Shown: positions 10,760 to 23,399 of the stretch, in pieces
Numbering within the stretch: position 1 is the stretch's first letter
How the letters are laid out: every line of letters starts with the position of its first letter
Assembly: GCA_037957365.1 (NCBI GenBank)
Contig: JARHVA010000397.1
Coordinates: forward strand, 5,212,501-5,276,500
Direction: 5' to 3'
From: Torreya grandis
Taxonomy: Eukaryota > Streptophyta > Pinopsida > Cupressales > Taxaceae
DNA: 64,000 bases
Notes under the pieces: generated by a model
Seen by the model: only the letters and a program-made list of their open reading frames with translations
Databases searched by the model: none
Told to the model about the DNA's origin: nothing
Program-made: the position numbers and the translations under genes

Positions 10760-11240
10760 TCATGAGTAGGTGCTAGAAGATTTTCAATGAGGAATTGATA
10801 TTATTTTACCTTGTTTATGTGGAAGATTAAGCATCCAATGGTGGCTATGACATTTAATATCCTATTACTAGCCTGATGTATGTGTTCAAACTATAAGTTG
10901 GTGATATTTTATTTAAGAATGTTGATCATGGCCTTGTATGGTACCAACTTATCATCTTTAGTCTAAAAGTGGTATTTAACCTAATTGATGATTAACTAAG
11001 AATCACCGTAAACTATGAGATGCTTAATATTACATTGTACTTCATGATGAAGCCCTATAATGAGTGCTTCATATTAAGCCATGTTGTTAGTACAAATAAA
11101 GTTAATATGGAATGATTTGGGAATGAGATCCTCTTATGGTGTAATAAATAATAGGCCTACCCTTAATCCATGCAATGTGAATGATCCATCAAAATACAAC
11201 TTCTAATACTTCTCTTCAAGAGTTGTTTCTATGATGGTCA
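10760..11240 (-). pseudogene. Gypsy B second RNase H (archaeal-like type) remnant
   Basis: The minus strand reads, with stops, LNMKHSL-GFIMKYNV then IVYGDSQLIINQVKYHF and KDDKLVPYKAMINIL, followed by an FEHIHQ-SN block. These match the order NNxAEYEALIxGL - VYGDSxLVIxQ - K...L..Y - EHIPRxxN of the extra RNase H that Tat-lineage elements carry between the RT-associated RNase H and integrase. The catalytic Asp of GDS is kept; the N-terminal DGS block is not clear. Confidence 0.75.
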
Positions 11241-11379
11241 TGATGGACTCATATAGGAATTGAAAAGTGAGTGGTTTGATATCTATAAGGGGAGCTAGAG
11301 CAAGCTGATTTGTAAGTACTTATCCCTTTATACCTTTCTAGTTGACATAATTGATCCAAAACTCACTTAAAATCATGAT

Positions 11380-12780
11380 GCATTTAGCCATGTGGCCTTG
11401 TAAATATATCTTGGATAGTATACACTTGAGTGGATCTGCTTTGAAAATAACTATGGTTTTATTGTTAATCATGCAATATCATAGATTTTGGGATATAAAG
11501 ACCATAAATAAATAATATTTTTCTATTATCGTATAGTTGTGTTCATACGTGACCAGTGTATGGTTTAGATAGTATACGACATGCTCTTTTCCATTATCAT
11601 CATGCTAAGCTATAAGTGCACCTAGGGCTCTATCTATGGCCAATAGGTATAATATAAATGGCTTTCCTAACATTGGTGGTAACAAAAAAGGTGGATTTTC
11701 AAGATATTCCTTCAGGTGTTGGAAGGGTTTTTGATAATATTCATCCTAAATAAATGTGACACCCTTCTTCAATGAGTGAAGGGGTGGCATTTATCAACCA
11801 ACTATGAATTGAAGTATATGATAGACTAAATTTTATGCCATTGACTATAGATTTGCTTTAAATTAGAAGGTGGTAGCATCTTAGTAATGGCTTGTACTTT
11901 TTGAAGATCAACTTCAATGGATTAATGAGAGATGATTAAGCTTAAAAATTTACTTGGAGTGACACCAAAGATGCACTTCTTGGGATTAAGTATGACCTTG
12001 TATTCACTAAGCATCTCAAATATTCTTTGTAGTATGGTTGGATGATCAACATAGGTCTTTGATTTACCCAATATTTCATCGACATTATCTTCAATAATGC
12101 CATGCATCATATCATGAAATATGATGGTCATGGCTCTTTGGTAAGTGGACCCAACATTATTGAGGCCAAATGGCATAACTTGATAATAAAACATTCCTTA
12201 AGAAGTGGTGAATGCTATCTTATGTCAATCTTTTGGTGTGATCTTAATCTGATTATACCATAAAAATCCATCCATAAGTAAAAACATTTTATACCCCATT
12301 ACGGAGTTAACTATCATGTCAATATTCGGTAGAGGAAAGTCATCCTTAAGTCAAGCCTTGTTTATATCTCTTAAATCAGTGCAAATTCTGATTCTTTCTA
12401 GTTTTTACTAATAGATATAACATTTTAAATCCACTCTGAATAGCCAATCGATCAGATGCATCTTGATTTTAAGAGTTTTTCCAACTCTTTCTTTACTAGT
12501 ATAACAATATGAGGATACATATTTTTCAATTTATGCCTCACAAGTTTGGCATCGAAATGTATAACAAGGTAATATACAACCAAGGTGGGTCCAAACCTGA
12601 CATGTATGAATAGGCCCATGCAAAAACGTCAAAAAATTCCCTCAAAAGGGATGTAAAGATTTCATGTTCTTCCTTAATGAGGGACATGCCTAATTTGATC
12701 CATTTTGGGTCATTTAGAGTCTCAATTTTGACTTCCATAGTATCTTGTATAAGGATATTCAAGCCATCTTATAGAATAGT
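11380..12780 (-). pseudogene. Gypsy B reverse transcriptase and first RNase H remnant
   Basis: Element-order reading: linker EHEIFTSLLREFFDVFAWAY-MSGLDP (12538-12762, usual DVFAWSYxDMPGLDP); RT blocks ICTDLRDINKA-LKDDFPLPNID and MDGFLWYNQIKITPKD (12420-12200); then an open stretch 11922-12194 with MPFGLNNVGSTYQRAM, the active-site position EDNVDEILGKSK (YVDD in active enzymes, here NVDE) and LNPKKCIFGV. The RT-associated RNase H continues with stops to about 11380. Relatives carry one unbroken frame; here at least five stops or shifts occur. Confidence 0.88.
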
Positions 12781-13899
12781 TGGCAATGATGTGAATTAGA
12801 TTGAAACTATAAAGTCTTATGGTTGGACTGGGTCTTTAAACTCTCCTAAACAAGACGAATATGAATCTCCCAATGGTAAGGATGGCCATGTTACAAATAC
12901 TATAAGAAATTCCTAGGTAATTTCATCAAAGGCATATTGTTCTACTAAACTAAACTTGAACCCAAAAGCAAGTTCATCATTGGTGGTCTCTTGAGCTTCA
13001 TTCAAGGAAAGCTGAACACCCCTATCTGATGGCATTTAAAATAAGTTTTCACTAAAGACTAGCCTTTCTCTTTACTTTTACCCTAGTCCAAAATCACCTA
13101 AAAGAGGTTTTCACTTGGGGACCTCAATGTTTTAGTATTTTGTTTTTGTCTATAGGTATTCACACATTTTCCAAAATAGGCTATTGGATCTAGTTTGATA
13201 GAGAACCCTTATTTGTGGTCTCCCAATAGAACATTGTCTCTTAGGCTTAGAAGTTCATAAAAGACCTCATCATTCTCAAACTCATCTACATGCACTATGG
13301 ATTCTTGTTGGTCCTAGGATATAATTTGAGGGTGATATAGAGGAAGTGGGTTACGTTAAATAACTAGGGTAATAGTATAAATGCTATGTAGATCAAGTAG
13401 GTTGGTATTGACAAGGTCTTTATAAATGTTGTGATTGGATTCTTCTTCACTGTCAGCATTGTCATCACTAGATGTTAGTGTTGAAACATGAATATAATAT
13501 GTGGGTTCACCCCCATGTGATTTAAATTTGATACCATAAGTTCCTTTGTACTGAGTTATATAAATTGGCTCAAGAGTATGTTATTTATTTGTCTTGAGGC
13601 CTCTACCTTCATAGGATTATTTCTCCATGATCCTGTTAGGGATGGGATATTTGTAATTTTTGTATCAATCAGCCAACTTGTCATTTCAAAACTAGGATTC
13701 ATCATTTGTTAGTTGGGCCCTCTTCTTGGCTAGTGGCTGGCATGAAAATGATAGGAGTTGGACTATAAATTTTAACTTTTCTTTTTCATTGTCATTATAT
13801 GTAAGGTGGCCTAGATTTAGGTCTTCCATAGGACTTGGGGTTCTATGGAAGTTTATCAATATGGAAATTATCATGGGTTAAATAATCTTTTAAACCATT
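12781..13899 (-). other. Gypsy B region between protease and RT
   Basis: No domain recognised. In Tat-like elements a variable linker separates protease from RT and this stretch occupies that place. One minus-strand frame of 60 codons at 13692-13874 shows no similarity I can name. Confidence 0.45.
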
Positions 13900-14500
13900 G
13901 GTTGAGATGGAAAAATGATTATACATTTATAGAGGAGAATGTAAGGATGATTCAAGGCCAGCTGGGTCTATGCAATTAGCCTTTAATATTTTGACAAGTA
14001 TCTTTTTGTCTTTTTCCTTTTGGGGCACTTGGTCTAGGTCAAAATGGTAGTTGTAACTTTTATAATCAACCTCCAAATGTTTGAAATGTTCATAGGGATA
14101 AAAATCTCCATCGATAGTGACCTCCATGCTTGAATGTGATAACTTGAGACACTGGTGCAATGTTGAAAGGATTACATAAATTCCATGTATATAAGGTCTA
14201 CCTAAGAGCAAATTTTATGATAAATCTAAGACTAAAAAATGGCAAAGTGTATTGTGGGTCAAGGAGCCAATGATAACTATCAAGTTTATGGTGCCTTGTG
14301 ATTCCCATTATTCATTATCATAAGATTTTATAGTAATTTTTTCTAGTTATAGATTAGCTATTGTATGTCCAAGATGCTTGATGAGATTTAAAAACATGAT
14401 ATTCAAGCCTAATCCAATTTTTATGAGGATACATTTGACTTTGTGCCACATTATGATAACCTCAATGTATAGTGGGTTTTATGGAAAGGGCTAAGGGATG
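13900..14500 (-). pseudogene. Gypsy B aspartic protease remnant
   Basis: The open minus-strand part 13927-14211 begins MLLGRPYIHGIYVILSTLHQCLK, the conserved C-terminal end of Tat-type proteases (LLGRPWIHxxxAVPSTLHQxxK). The preceding 14220-14500 is degraded; short blocks there (NVLKSHQASWTYNS-like) fall where the active-site half should be but no DSGA motif is intact. Confidence 0.78.
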
Positions 14501-15299
14501 ACGTATCACTTTGGTCAAAGATCAACTATAGGCTTGGGGTTAGATGTCCAACCAAAGCTTAGAATTTTTTTGGGGTTATGTCATTGAAAACTTGGGATTG
14601 ACCTAGGAGTTTTGTTAGGATTTTCTTGTGGATAGTAGACATATGCAATAAATATAGAATAGAGATTTACATGGGTGTCTTTTGAAGTTGTTCCACAATG
14701 TCATGTCTTTTCCTTAATGGTCGTATATGGATTTTTCCTAGTCAACATAGTGGGTTGACTTAGTCCGTTAGGGGGAGGTTATGGTTCTATAATGGTGATC
14801 TTAGACCACTGAGTTATTATTACACAATCAAGATTAGATATAAGATCATTTTAAGTTGATGATGATGGATATAGGATAGATAGGATAAGTATCATTAAAT
14901 GGTGTACTTGGTTTTGATCATAGGGAAATGATGAGTTATTAGTATAAGGTTCTAAAATAGTAATCCCTAGTTGTTGTTACACTTATTTATGGTCCCAGGT
15001 CAAGGAAAGATTACTAATATAGGTGGATTAATTGTTATTTCTTGGTAATGGTCCTGGTCTATTGGTACTTGGTTTATGATTAATGGTGATAGTTAAAATG
15101 TAACCCCCCACAATATGACCTACAACTTTTTTGTAGTCATGTACAACTATGTGGTAAATCTATTGATTATTGGAATCATTCTAGCCTTGGTTCCTTGCAT
15201 TCAGTTGATATTGTTATTTTTATACTGATGTTTTGATTATTATCATGATTTTTATTGATACTATTGTTATTTTTATTCTATCCTTTATTGTTATTGTTT

Positions 15300-17000
15300 T
15301 TTATTATTACTGGTATGATGCTAAAAAGGGTTTTGGTAGATAACCAAGTTTTGATTGGATGTAAATGCTCTATTATCCAATTTAATCTCCCTATTTTCCA
15401 ACATATTTTTTATGAGGTGCTTTAACTTCACACAATGATTTATATTATGTCCATGAACATGATGGTATTCAAAGAACTCATGCTCTCTATACCAATCCAA
15501 ATAGGGAATAACCTCAGGATAGTGTTTTAGAATTGGCCAACTAATCATATTAGATTTGGATAGCTTTCAAAACACTACTTTGATAGGTTTACCAAGGTTT
15601 TTGAAGACTTAAGGAGTGATTATTATTCTTAGAGGAGGGGTTTGTAAAGGTGGTAGTTGCTACATTTATGGAGCTGATTTTGGTTATTATGAAGGTTGTG
15701 CTTACTGAATAGGCTATTGATGAGGAGTAAGTTGTATTTGTGGTGTAGGTTAAGAGAATGGTGTTTTCACCATTTAGACATGGTGAAATTTAGTTACTCC
15801 ATTTCTAACAATGGTTTTATTATGGTTGTGTTGATTGGATTTTTCATATTTACTAGCCTAAGCAGGTGTAGACACTTATGCTTAGAATTGGTTAAGGTTG
15901 TGACTTGGGCCTGCTCCTTAGTTTTGGTTTTGACTCAAAGAGGTTAACTTGATAATCCCTTTGTTAATAAGGGCCTTTTCAATCTATAAACCTTTGTCAA
16001 TGATATTTTTGAAGGTATGCACACACTGAAGCTCTAAATGATGGGATATCTCATTATGTAAATTTTTAGTAAATGCAACTGCCAATTTTTTATTTAGTAA
16101 GCTATGAGGGAAATGACTAGAAATTTCTATCCATATCTATAAATAGCTTACAAAAATCTCACTAACATTTTTCATGGCTTGATTCAAATCTACTAATGAA
16201 ATCTCATGCTCTATATTATAAGAGAAATGATGCATAAATTTATTTGAGAGGTCATAAAAATAAAATATAAAATTCTTTAGAAATTTGAGGAACCAATCTA
16301 AAGCCTATCCTTCTAGACTTCAAGGAAATAAAAGGAGTAGGTAAATGTCATTATAAGCCACTAGTTGGCAAGAAAAAAATAACTCCATCAAATGGGCCTT
16401 AGGGTCTCCTTTACCCTTGCAGTTATCAAATTTTGATTATTCATAACTTGGAGGAAAAGGTATCTAAAGATACTCCATATTGAATGGGTATGAGCACACA
16501 TCATCTAACTTAAATTATATTTGTATGCCTCCTTGGTTAAATAGAATCAATCATGTATTTCATTTATTTTAGTTCTTGAGACAAAAAATTGGATGGTATA
16601 TTTGGTTGAGGTGGTGGCTTGGTGGTCAAAGGTGGATTAACTTGACTTGGATATTATGGAGGTATGAATTTTTATAGAATTTTGGTTTAATGAGTGAACC
16701 AACTAAGAATATTCATATGAGGATTGGGATGTCATAGTTGAAATTGTAGGCATTATTGGGCTATATTATGGTTCATATTTAGTATATAGCCTTCATTTTG
16801 AGGGAATTATGTTTGAGATGGAAGGATATGGATTTGAGTAAAGTACTATGGCTATAGAGGTTGAGTAGGGACTTATTTATGACTTTTAAAACTTGGATGA
16901 ATAAGGGGAACTTGTTTTAGAATAAGGCCCTATCTTTAGATCTATAGCACATGTTGAATAAAAGGTAATTTCTACCTAAATGGTACTTTTGGATAGTGGT
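15300..17000 (-). pseudogene. Gypsy B gag remnant
   Basis: In element order: P/Q/N-rich N-terminus (16980-16600, e.g. PPLTTKPPPQPNIPSN); a block with FDNCKGKGDPKAHLMEL (usual FxxYxGxGDPxxHLxxY) near 16440-16370; LDWFLKFLKNFIFYFYDLSN and FMHHFSYNIEHEISLVDLNQ (about 16300-16190), typical of Tat gag; and at 15321-15548 an open stretch with FEYHHVHGHNINHCVKLKHLI, a Tat-type zinc-binding block (CxxHxxxGHxxxxC) whose first Cys is Phe. Stops and frameshifts throughout. Confidence 0.8.
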
Positions 17001-17780
17001 ACATCTTTATTGTGAAAACACCTATAGTGAGCTATAAGATTATTAGGTGTTTGGAATTTGTATTTGACTAATAGACACATGTTATTGATTAGACAACATT
17101 CATGATTATTAGGGTATATTGGTCTATGACTATTGAGGTATGTTTGTCACTACTTGATGAGGTGGAACATTTGTTACTCCCTATTGAGGTGGCATAGTGT
17201 TTTTACTCTATTATGGTGGTAAATTAGACTATGCTTGTTATTATGAAATGTTAGTCATCACCTATTGAAGTGAGGTAGCATTTGTTACTTGGTGTTAATT
17301 TAAATCTCTAGGTGATGATTGATTACTTAATCAATGTGATTGCATGCTTGATGAAGCAACTAGTTAAGGATTGGAATTAAATTATTAAAGTTGGGATAGG
17401 AGTTCTTACCCCTCCTATTGTGAACCACTTATGGTATTAACTAAAGTCACTTGTTATTGAGGACTATTTTTTGGTGTAGTTAAACCACTTTTACCTAGAT
17501 TGGAAGACACTTACGTGTTATCCACTATGTTTGACACATTGTTCTATGTATAAGGTGAAATCACCTATTTAATAAATGGGGCATCATACATGTCACTAAA
17601 TAAAGTGATTTGTGAAAATGGATCTATAACCAAATTATATTAACCTATTAAATCAATTAATACTCATGTTAAAGGAGCTAGCTCTATGAGTGGAGAATTT
17701 GACATGGCTATGACATTAAAAGTGTGCACTAGATTCAAATAGGTTTGATATGTTTTTTAAATTTGTATAAAGTGGTTCTC
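17001..17780 (-). other. Gypsy B upstream gag or leader sequence, cut by element C
   Basis: Low-complexity AT-rich sequence with recurring ATTGAGGTG/TATTATGG-like words. On the minus strand it would encode N/Q/P-rich repeats, as often seen at the start of Tat gag. No clear domain. Element C starts at about 17781 and the sequence resumes at 38142. Confidence 0.4.
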
Positions 17781-20142
17781 ATATTGGAGACTTAGGTTAC
17801 ACCCTAACTGAGCAGATTATTGTTTATATCCTCTACCCAAACCTAGTCCAATATGGGAATGACCCTAGGCTATGGGTTACCTAATTTTAGGTCAAACCTC
17901 TAGGATTTTTTAATGAGAATAACTCCTCAAATATGACAATTTAAATCCTCTTATAAAAACATGATCTATTGGGGTGAAAAGGGGAGATAATTCATGAATT
18001 AAAACATAATTTTAGGGTTGTGATGCACCAATGCTCAATGATCCACTATCAACTTAGACACTTCTATGACTACTAACGACTATAATGAGGACAAGGATTG
18101 ATCAGATTCTGTGATAGATTTCTAGACATGAATATTTTGTATGAAGGTTAAAAATAGGTTTGTAACTTAAAGGATAAAAATAAATGGGTCTATGTATGAC
18201 ACTATGGACTTATGACACTTCAAGGAAATCTTCACTAACTAACACTTCACATAACCTACAAGAAACTAACAACCTTAAAGTAAGTTACATGAAGGACCTA
18301 TAGATGATGAATAAAAAACATAAATTTTGCAAATAAAAGTTTAATAGAGTACACTTATCATTAAATAGAATCTAAAACTTGTCTTATATTTCTTTAAAAT
18401 AGTTTTACAAAGTGATTTTGATAGAGCTTCACTATATCAAGCTGAGGGATCCCAATCAAGAGCTCAAAGCTAGTAGTTATATAAGGAAATAAGGTAAGAG
18501 AGAGAAAAATGGCATTAAAGGGGTCATTAATTAACCCAATCCCACTCAAATAAAGTACCATAATCATCATTCTTTAGTATTCCCATGTATTAATGTCACT
18601 ATACCTTTCTTAGTGTGACGGATAATGTGAAAATCAAGACTAGTTGCAAGAAGCAATCCCCACTTGCACATGGATATTCCTCGATCTCTTTTGCATTAAT
18701 GTCCTTCAATATCATCTTCAAATATACTTGATTGTTCTTCTTGACATTCCTTGCAAAAATACCATTTTATCATTACTTCCATATCTGAACATAGATCTAT
18801 TATGGATGAAAACCAATCACCCTATTATTTTCATGTAGTTATGATTACAAATGCATATCTATAGGCTAGGTTTCTAAAGTATGATTGAGACACAAAACCT
18901 ATGTCTATAAGTTCTAAAAAAATTTATAGCGATTTAATGGTGTTAAACAATGTTTTAGAGTCTAATTTTGGTTATCCAAATCAAAATTGATCTTGCATTT
19001 ATGCATTTTACCTACTCAGGGTAGCGAGATCCTTTGTCTAATGTGTCTACCTTCATGGCATCCTTTGGTTTGACTTGGGTCCTATTCGAGCTTGGTTACT
19101 TTGTATTTGCTTTGAATTGGTTGAAAAATACTTCTTTGATATCCAATGAAAAATCTCCTGAGCTCACCTTTACTCATTGGCTATCAATGCTAACTTAAGC
19201 CTATTGATGTTTTGACCCTATTCATACCATTAAATTTACTTGGTATGATTAATCATGAGCCATAGATATTCTATTATTTTAACATGCTTAGGAAATTTAT
19301 CATTCATGAATTTACACTCAGGATCCACTAACACCTTTGACCCACTACTCACCATTGATATTTAATGCATGATCAAATGCACATTATTGGATCTACCTGG
19401 ACCCACTAACTCTATCAGGTATTGCACACCATTGGATCTTCAGTATGATTAAATACCAACCATTAATCTAATTATTTTGAATCCAAATAGCTATTTCACA
19501 AGGTTCAAAATTGATGTTTGCACACCAATATTTGACATTTTTGTAAATGTTTTAACATATTTTCAAACATATAATGATTTTAAAATCCAAACAGTTATAT
19601 GCCAAAGTTTGAACTTGATGTTTACATGCCCATCCCAAATTGCTAGTTCAAATTTAAGCAGTTATAACTTGAGATATCAAGCTCATCAAGTCATGAAATT
19701 TATAGAGAATGATAGTGGGACTAAGGAATTAATTTCCATGTGATCCTTTGGCCTAAGAGGCTATCTAAAGTGCATTAATAAAATTCATAATTGAGTTGAC
19801 TAGTTTATTTCTACATGATGTGCTGATGATGGTCTGGCTCTTATATGCTTGTGCAAGAAATTTCAAGGCTCAAAATGGGTTTTTAAGACTCATGAATCTT
19901 TATTTATGTCGATAAATGTCATGATCATCATGAGGACCTACTAATTCTTCTTCCCATATAACTCTAGACCCATTTCAAGACTTTCTTCTCAAAGATCAAT
20001 AAACTACACTTTAAGCTTGCTTAAAGTGTTTCAAAATCTTTGTAAAAAACATGTGATCTTTAGACCACTAATTCCATCCAAAAATCTTATTCAACTCATC
20101 CATTCAGGTAGAAGCTTGACATGTGGGCCAAAATGGCCAACA
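17781..20142 (-). repeat. Gypsy C 3' LTR
   Basis: Collinear with 35784-38141 over about 2.36 kb, e.g. the shared GACTTAGGTT start, GATCCACTATCA, CATCATGAGGACCTACT and CCAAAATGG ends. On the minus strand it starts TGTTGGCCATTTTGG. A TATA-like box (minus strand TTATATAAC) lies at about 18476-18485. Confidence 0.85.
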
Positions 20143-20429
20143 TTTCTGGTGACTCAACTAGCTTGACTAGTCTATTGGTCATGGAACCTAAAACTTCATC
20201 AAGCTTGCTCATGAAAACTAGATAAATGAAGTATTAATTATATAAGTATTATAATTGACTATTTCAAATATTTTTAAGTAATGAGCCACACACAAATAAA
20301 AATAAAACAAAAAAGACACAAAAACTACCAAAATAGTAGGAAAACAATAAACAAAACAATATGCAAGAGCACTTGGAGGTAAATGCAAACCTATCTACCT
20401 ATGTAAAAAGATAATGATATAACACTAGT
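20143..20429 (-). other. Gypsy C short 3' spacer
   Basis: About 290 bp between the integrase end and the 3' LTR. I do not see a clean polypurine tract; the sequence just before the LTR on the minus strand is GAGTCACCAGAAA, probably eroded. Confidence 0.45.
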
Positions 20430-21640
20430 ATAAGAATTTAAGATACCTACCATTTATAGGGATGGGAAGTCTCTCTACATTAAATCTAGCAAGCTCAAAG
20501 TCATTGCTCTCCTTCTAACCTATGATAACATAAGGTTCACTCTAAAGGCTATCAAACTTGTAGTGTTTTCCAAGTTTTGTATGGTTCTCATCCCATTTGA
20601 GGACTATATCACCTTCTTGGAATGTATTTGAGTAAGATATATTATAAAATGACCTATTCACTTGGTGCTAGTTAGACCACATAATGTACATAGTAGTTTC
20701 CCTTGTCTCCTCCAACTATCTCATCTCATTCAACCTTATTTGCATAACATCATCCTCTAGGAGATCAAGTTTATGTATAAGCTCCAATGCAAGAAGTTCA
20801 AGAGATATAGGAAGTTTAGCTTCTTTCCCATAGACAAGAAGGTATGTGGAGTGTCTAGTATCTTTCTTAGGTGTCACTCTATCTACCCATAGGTCAATCC
20901 TTAATTTAGTATCCCCATCCCTCTAACTATCCTCCATAGTTCTCTTGATAATCCTCAACATGTTCTTCTTTATGGACTATGCTAGTCCATTACCCTGTGG
21001 GTAATAGTTAGAGGATTCCTTGAGATAAATTCCATTTGAAAGATCCCATTCACATACCATGTTTTGGATTAAGGCCAATGCATTATAAAAAATGATTGAA
21101 GAAGCCACACCAAATCTAGTCACAAGGCTATCATAGAAGTCCAAAATAGAAACGTCATTAGCTTCTTTGAGGGAAACTACTTCAACCCACCTTATAAATT
21201 AGTATATATATATATATATATATATATAATGATCCATTTATGTCCTTTAATTTAATGGTGATGTACCATCTGTATGAAATATAAGCCCCATTACATGAAA
21301 TATTATTCTACATGTATGGATTGAAATGGAAGGGCAACCAATTTATACTTTCAAAGAAACATTACACATTTTGGGCATCTCTTTACCCAAGAGTGTGCAT
21401 CTATAAACATTTTGGGTCAAAAGTAACCAAATTTAATAATTTTGGAGGCCATGGTCTTGGTAATAAAGTGCCCACCAACTGGACCATCATGGAGCTTCTT
21501 AAGCAACTTGTCTATTTGGCATGATTCCACACACCTCAAAAAGCATGCCTCATATGTCTCTCTTGAAGAGTATTCCATCTATCAGAACATAAGGTATACA
21601 TTTCAACCTAAATTTCCTTCTATTGGCTCTATCTAGTGCC
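20430..21640 (-). pseudogene. Gypsy C integrase remnant
   Basis: In element order: zinc-binding part DGPVGGHFITKTMASKI and WVKRCPKC (21510-21370; usual H...GGH and CxxCQ), catalytic core IRWVEVVSLKEANDVS (about 21195), TRFGVASSIIFYN (usual RFGVPxxIIxDN, the Asp lost), SSNYYPQGNGLA, MLRIIKRTMEDS, then LLVYGKEAKLPISLE, VLKWDENHTKLGKHYKFDS and the C-terminal end ARFNVERLPIPINGRYLK at about 20440. These follow the full order of a gypsy integrase of the type whose C-terminus reads LPVNGxxLK. A (TA) microsatellite interrupts the core near 21203. Confidence 0.87.
21203..21229. repeat. (TA)n microsatellite
   Basis: About 13 uninterrupted TA units inside the gypsy C integrase remnant. Confidence 0.95.
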
Positions 21641-21679
21641 ATAGGACACTATCTTAACTCAATAAATCTAGTTATATCA

Positions 21680-22300
21680 TGTGTCTAACAAAAAGTTATG
21701 TTATCTACATCTACTTGTTGGCTGTTATGGACTACCAACACTTGATATTTATCTTGTTTTACCTCTACTTTAATAAGTTCACATAACCCTCTACCCCTTA
21801 AAATATGTTTAACTCTGACATCAGGGTCATATTCCATGCATGTTTTCACCCATTGAACTCTTTTCTCATTGAGGTCTCTGTTGAGTATAAACTCTTTAAT
21901 ACTTGGGTGCATCACCATGAGCATGATCTTATAATTGGAGACCATGTGCCTAAATTTCTTCAAACCTCTCACTAATACAAGCACATGTTTCTCTATAAAT
22001 ATATACCTCTCATCATACCCTTCTAAGTCCTGGCTAAAGAAAGTGATAGGCTACTCCAAACCTTGCTCATTCTACTACATCAACATGGCAAAGTTTGTAT
22101 CTAATGTAGATAAGGCATATAAGTATAATTCCTTGTTAAAATCAGAATTGAAGAGTGTAGGGGCATGATTGATGGCCTAAAAAATACTATTAATTTTTTT
22201 GGTCCATGTAAACTCCTTACATATATTAACATGTCAGTGAGAGGCTTGACCAATTTTGCAAAGCCTAGGATAAATATTCTTATAAAATTAATCTTTCCTA
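21680..22300 (-). pseudogene. Gypsy C RT-associated RNase H remnant
   Basis: From 22300 downward the minus strand reads FLGKINFIRIFILGFAKLVKPL (the connection block FLGxxNFxRRFVPxFAxxxxPL), then a degraded RNase H core. The open stretch 21685-21984 has LVRGLKKFRHMVSNYKIM, FILNRDLNEKRVQWVKTCMEYD and HILRGRGLCELI. These match the end of this domain in relatives (KxFRxYxLG, RRxxWxxxxxEYDxxxxxxxxxxGxGL). The core DGS/D residues are not intact. Confidence 0.8.
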
Positions 22301-23010
22301 AGAAGATCTATAGACCCTTATTATGTTTTGGAAAGGGTAAGGTTAATATGGACTCAAATCTTTCAGGGTCTATGGAAAGACCATCCTTAAACACAACATG
22401 GCCTAATAACCTGCCCTCATGAACACCAAATATACATTTTTTAGGATTTAATGACACACCAAATTCTTTGCATCTTTCAAATACTAACCTCAAGTGAATA
22501 ATATGATCATCTAGGTCCTTTGAGAAAATAGTGATGTCATCTAGGTAGATAAGCACCATGTCATTGATAAAACCTTTAAAACCAACATCCATTACCCTCT
22601 AGAAGGTTGCTCTAGCATTAGATAGTTTGAAGGGCATTTTCATATATGCATACATGCCCCACTTTTTGGTGAAGTTAGTATTATGTATATCTTCCTCTTT
22701 GACCATAATTTGGTTATAACTAGAGTAGCCATCAACTAGTGAAAACCTATAGGATCCTACCACTATTTGAAAAATTTGACCCATTGAGGGGAGTGGGTAA
22801 TGGTCTCTTAGGGACACTTTATTATGGTCCCTAAAGTCAACACATAGATGTATTTCTTCATTCTTATTTCTCACTGGCACAAGGTTTTCCACCCATTAGT
22901 AATGTTTAATGTGGAATTTGATATTTGATTCAATAAACTTAAATAACTCTCTTCTCATCAAGTCCTCCACCTTTGGGTTGATAGGCCTTTTTTTTTGCTT
23001 GACTAGTTTT
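22300..23010 (-). pseudogene. Gypsy C reverse transcriptase remnant
   Basis: 22599-22892 is open on the minus strand: WVENLVPVRNKNEEIHLCVDFRDHNK, YPLPSMGQIFQIVVGS, LVDGYSSYNQIMVKEED, MKMPFKLSNARATF. After one stop, 22308-22592 continues MDVGFKGFINDMVLIYLDDITIFSK, SLNPKKCIFGVHEGRLLGHVV. The catalytic YLDD is intact, which makes this the best preserved RT in the window. The stop between the two parts and stops further upstream prevent function. Confidence 0.92.
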
Positions 23011-23399
23011 GCATTTCTCTCTATTTCAATGGTATGTTGTGTAAGTTTGGGATCAAAACCCTTCAAATAATTTTATTCCCATGCAGATACATCATATAAC
23101 TCTTGGCATAAGGCAACAAATGTATCTCTCTTATGTAGTGTTAATCTTTCCCAACTTTAATAATTTATCTTTAAATATCTTAATCCTTTCATAATGTTCC
23201 TTATTAGCTGAGACACATGCCTTGCCTTTTATTAGTTGGTCAGCTTCATTGAAGATGCTTTATAATGTCATAATCCCATTAGGTAGCCTATTATATCTTA
23301 GATGCACTATCTAATCATCATACTGGTGTTGGAATTTTCTTTGATTCTTATGGAAAAATTCTACCTCCTACATCAAAAAACATATAATTTGGTCATCAT

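Noticed and set aside
22165..22422. Plus-strand open frame across the gypsy C RT
   Set aside because: It is the antisense shadow of the RT remnant, whose YLDD and LNPKKC blocks are clear on the minus strand. The same holds for plus-strand frames at 24550, 26252, 27948 and 33702 opposite the protease units.
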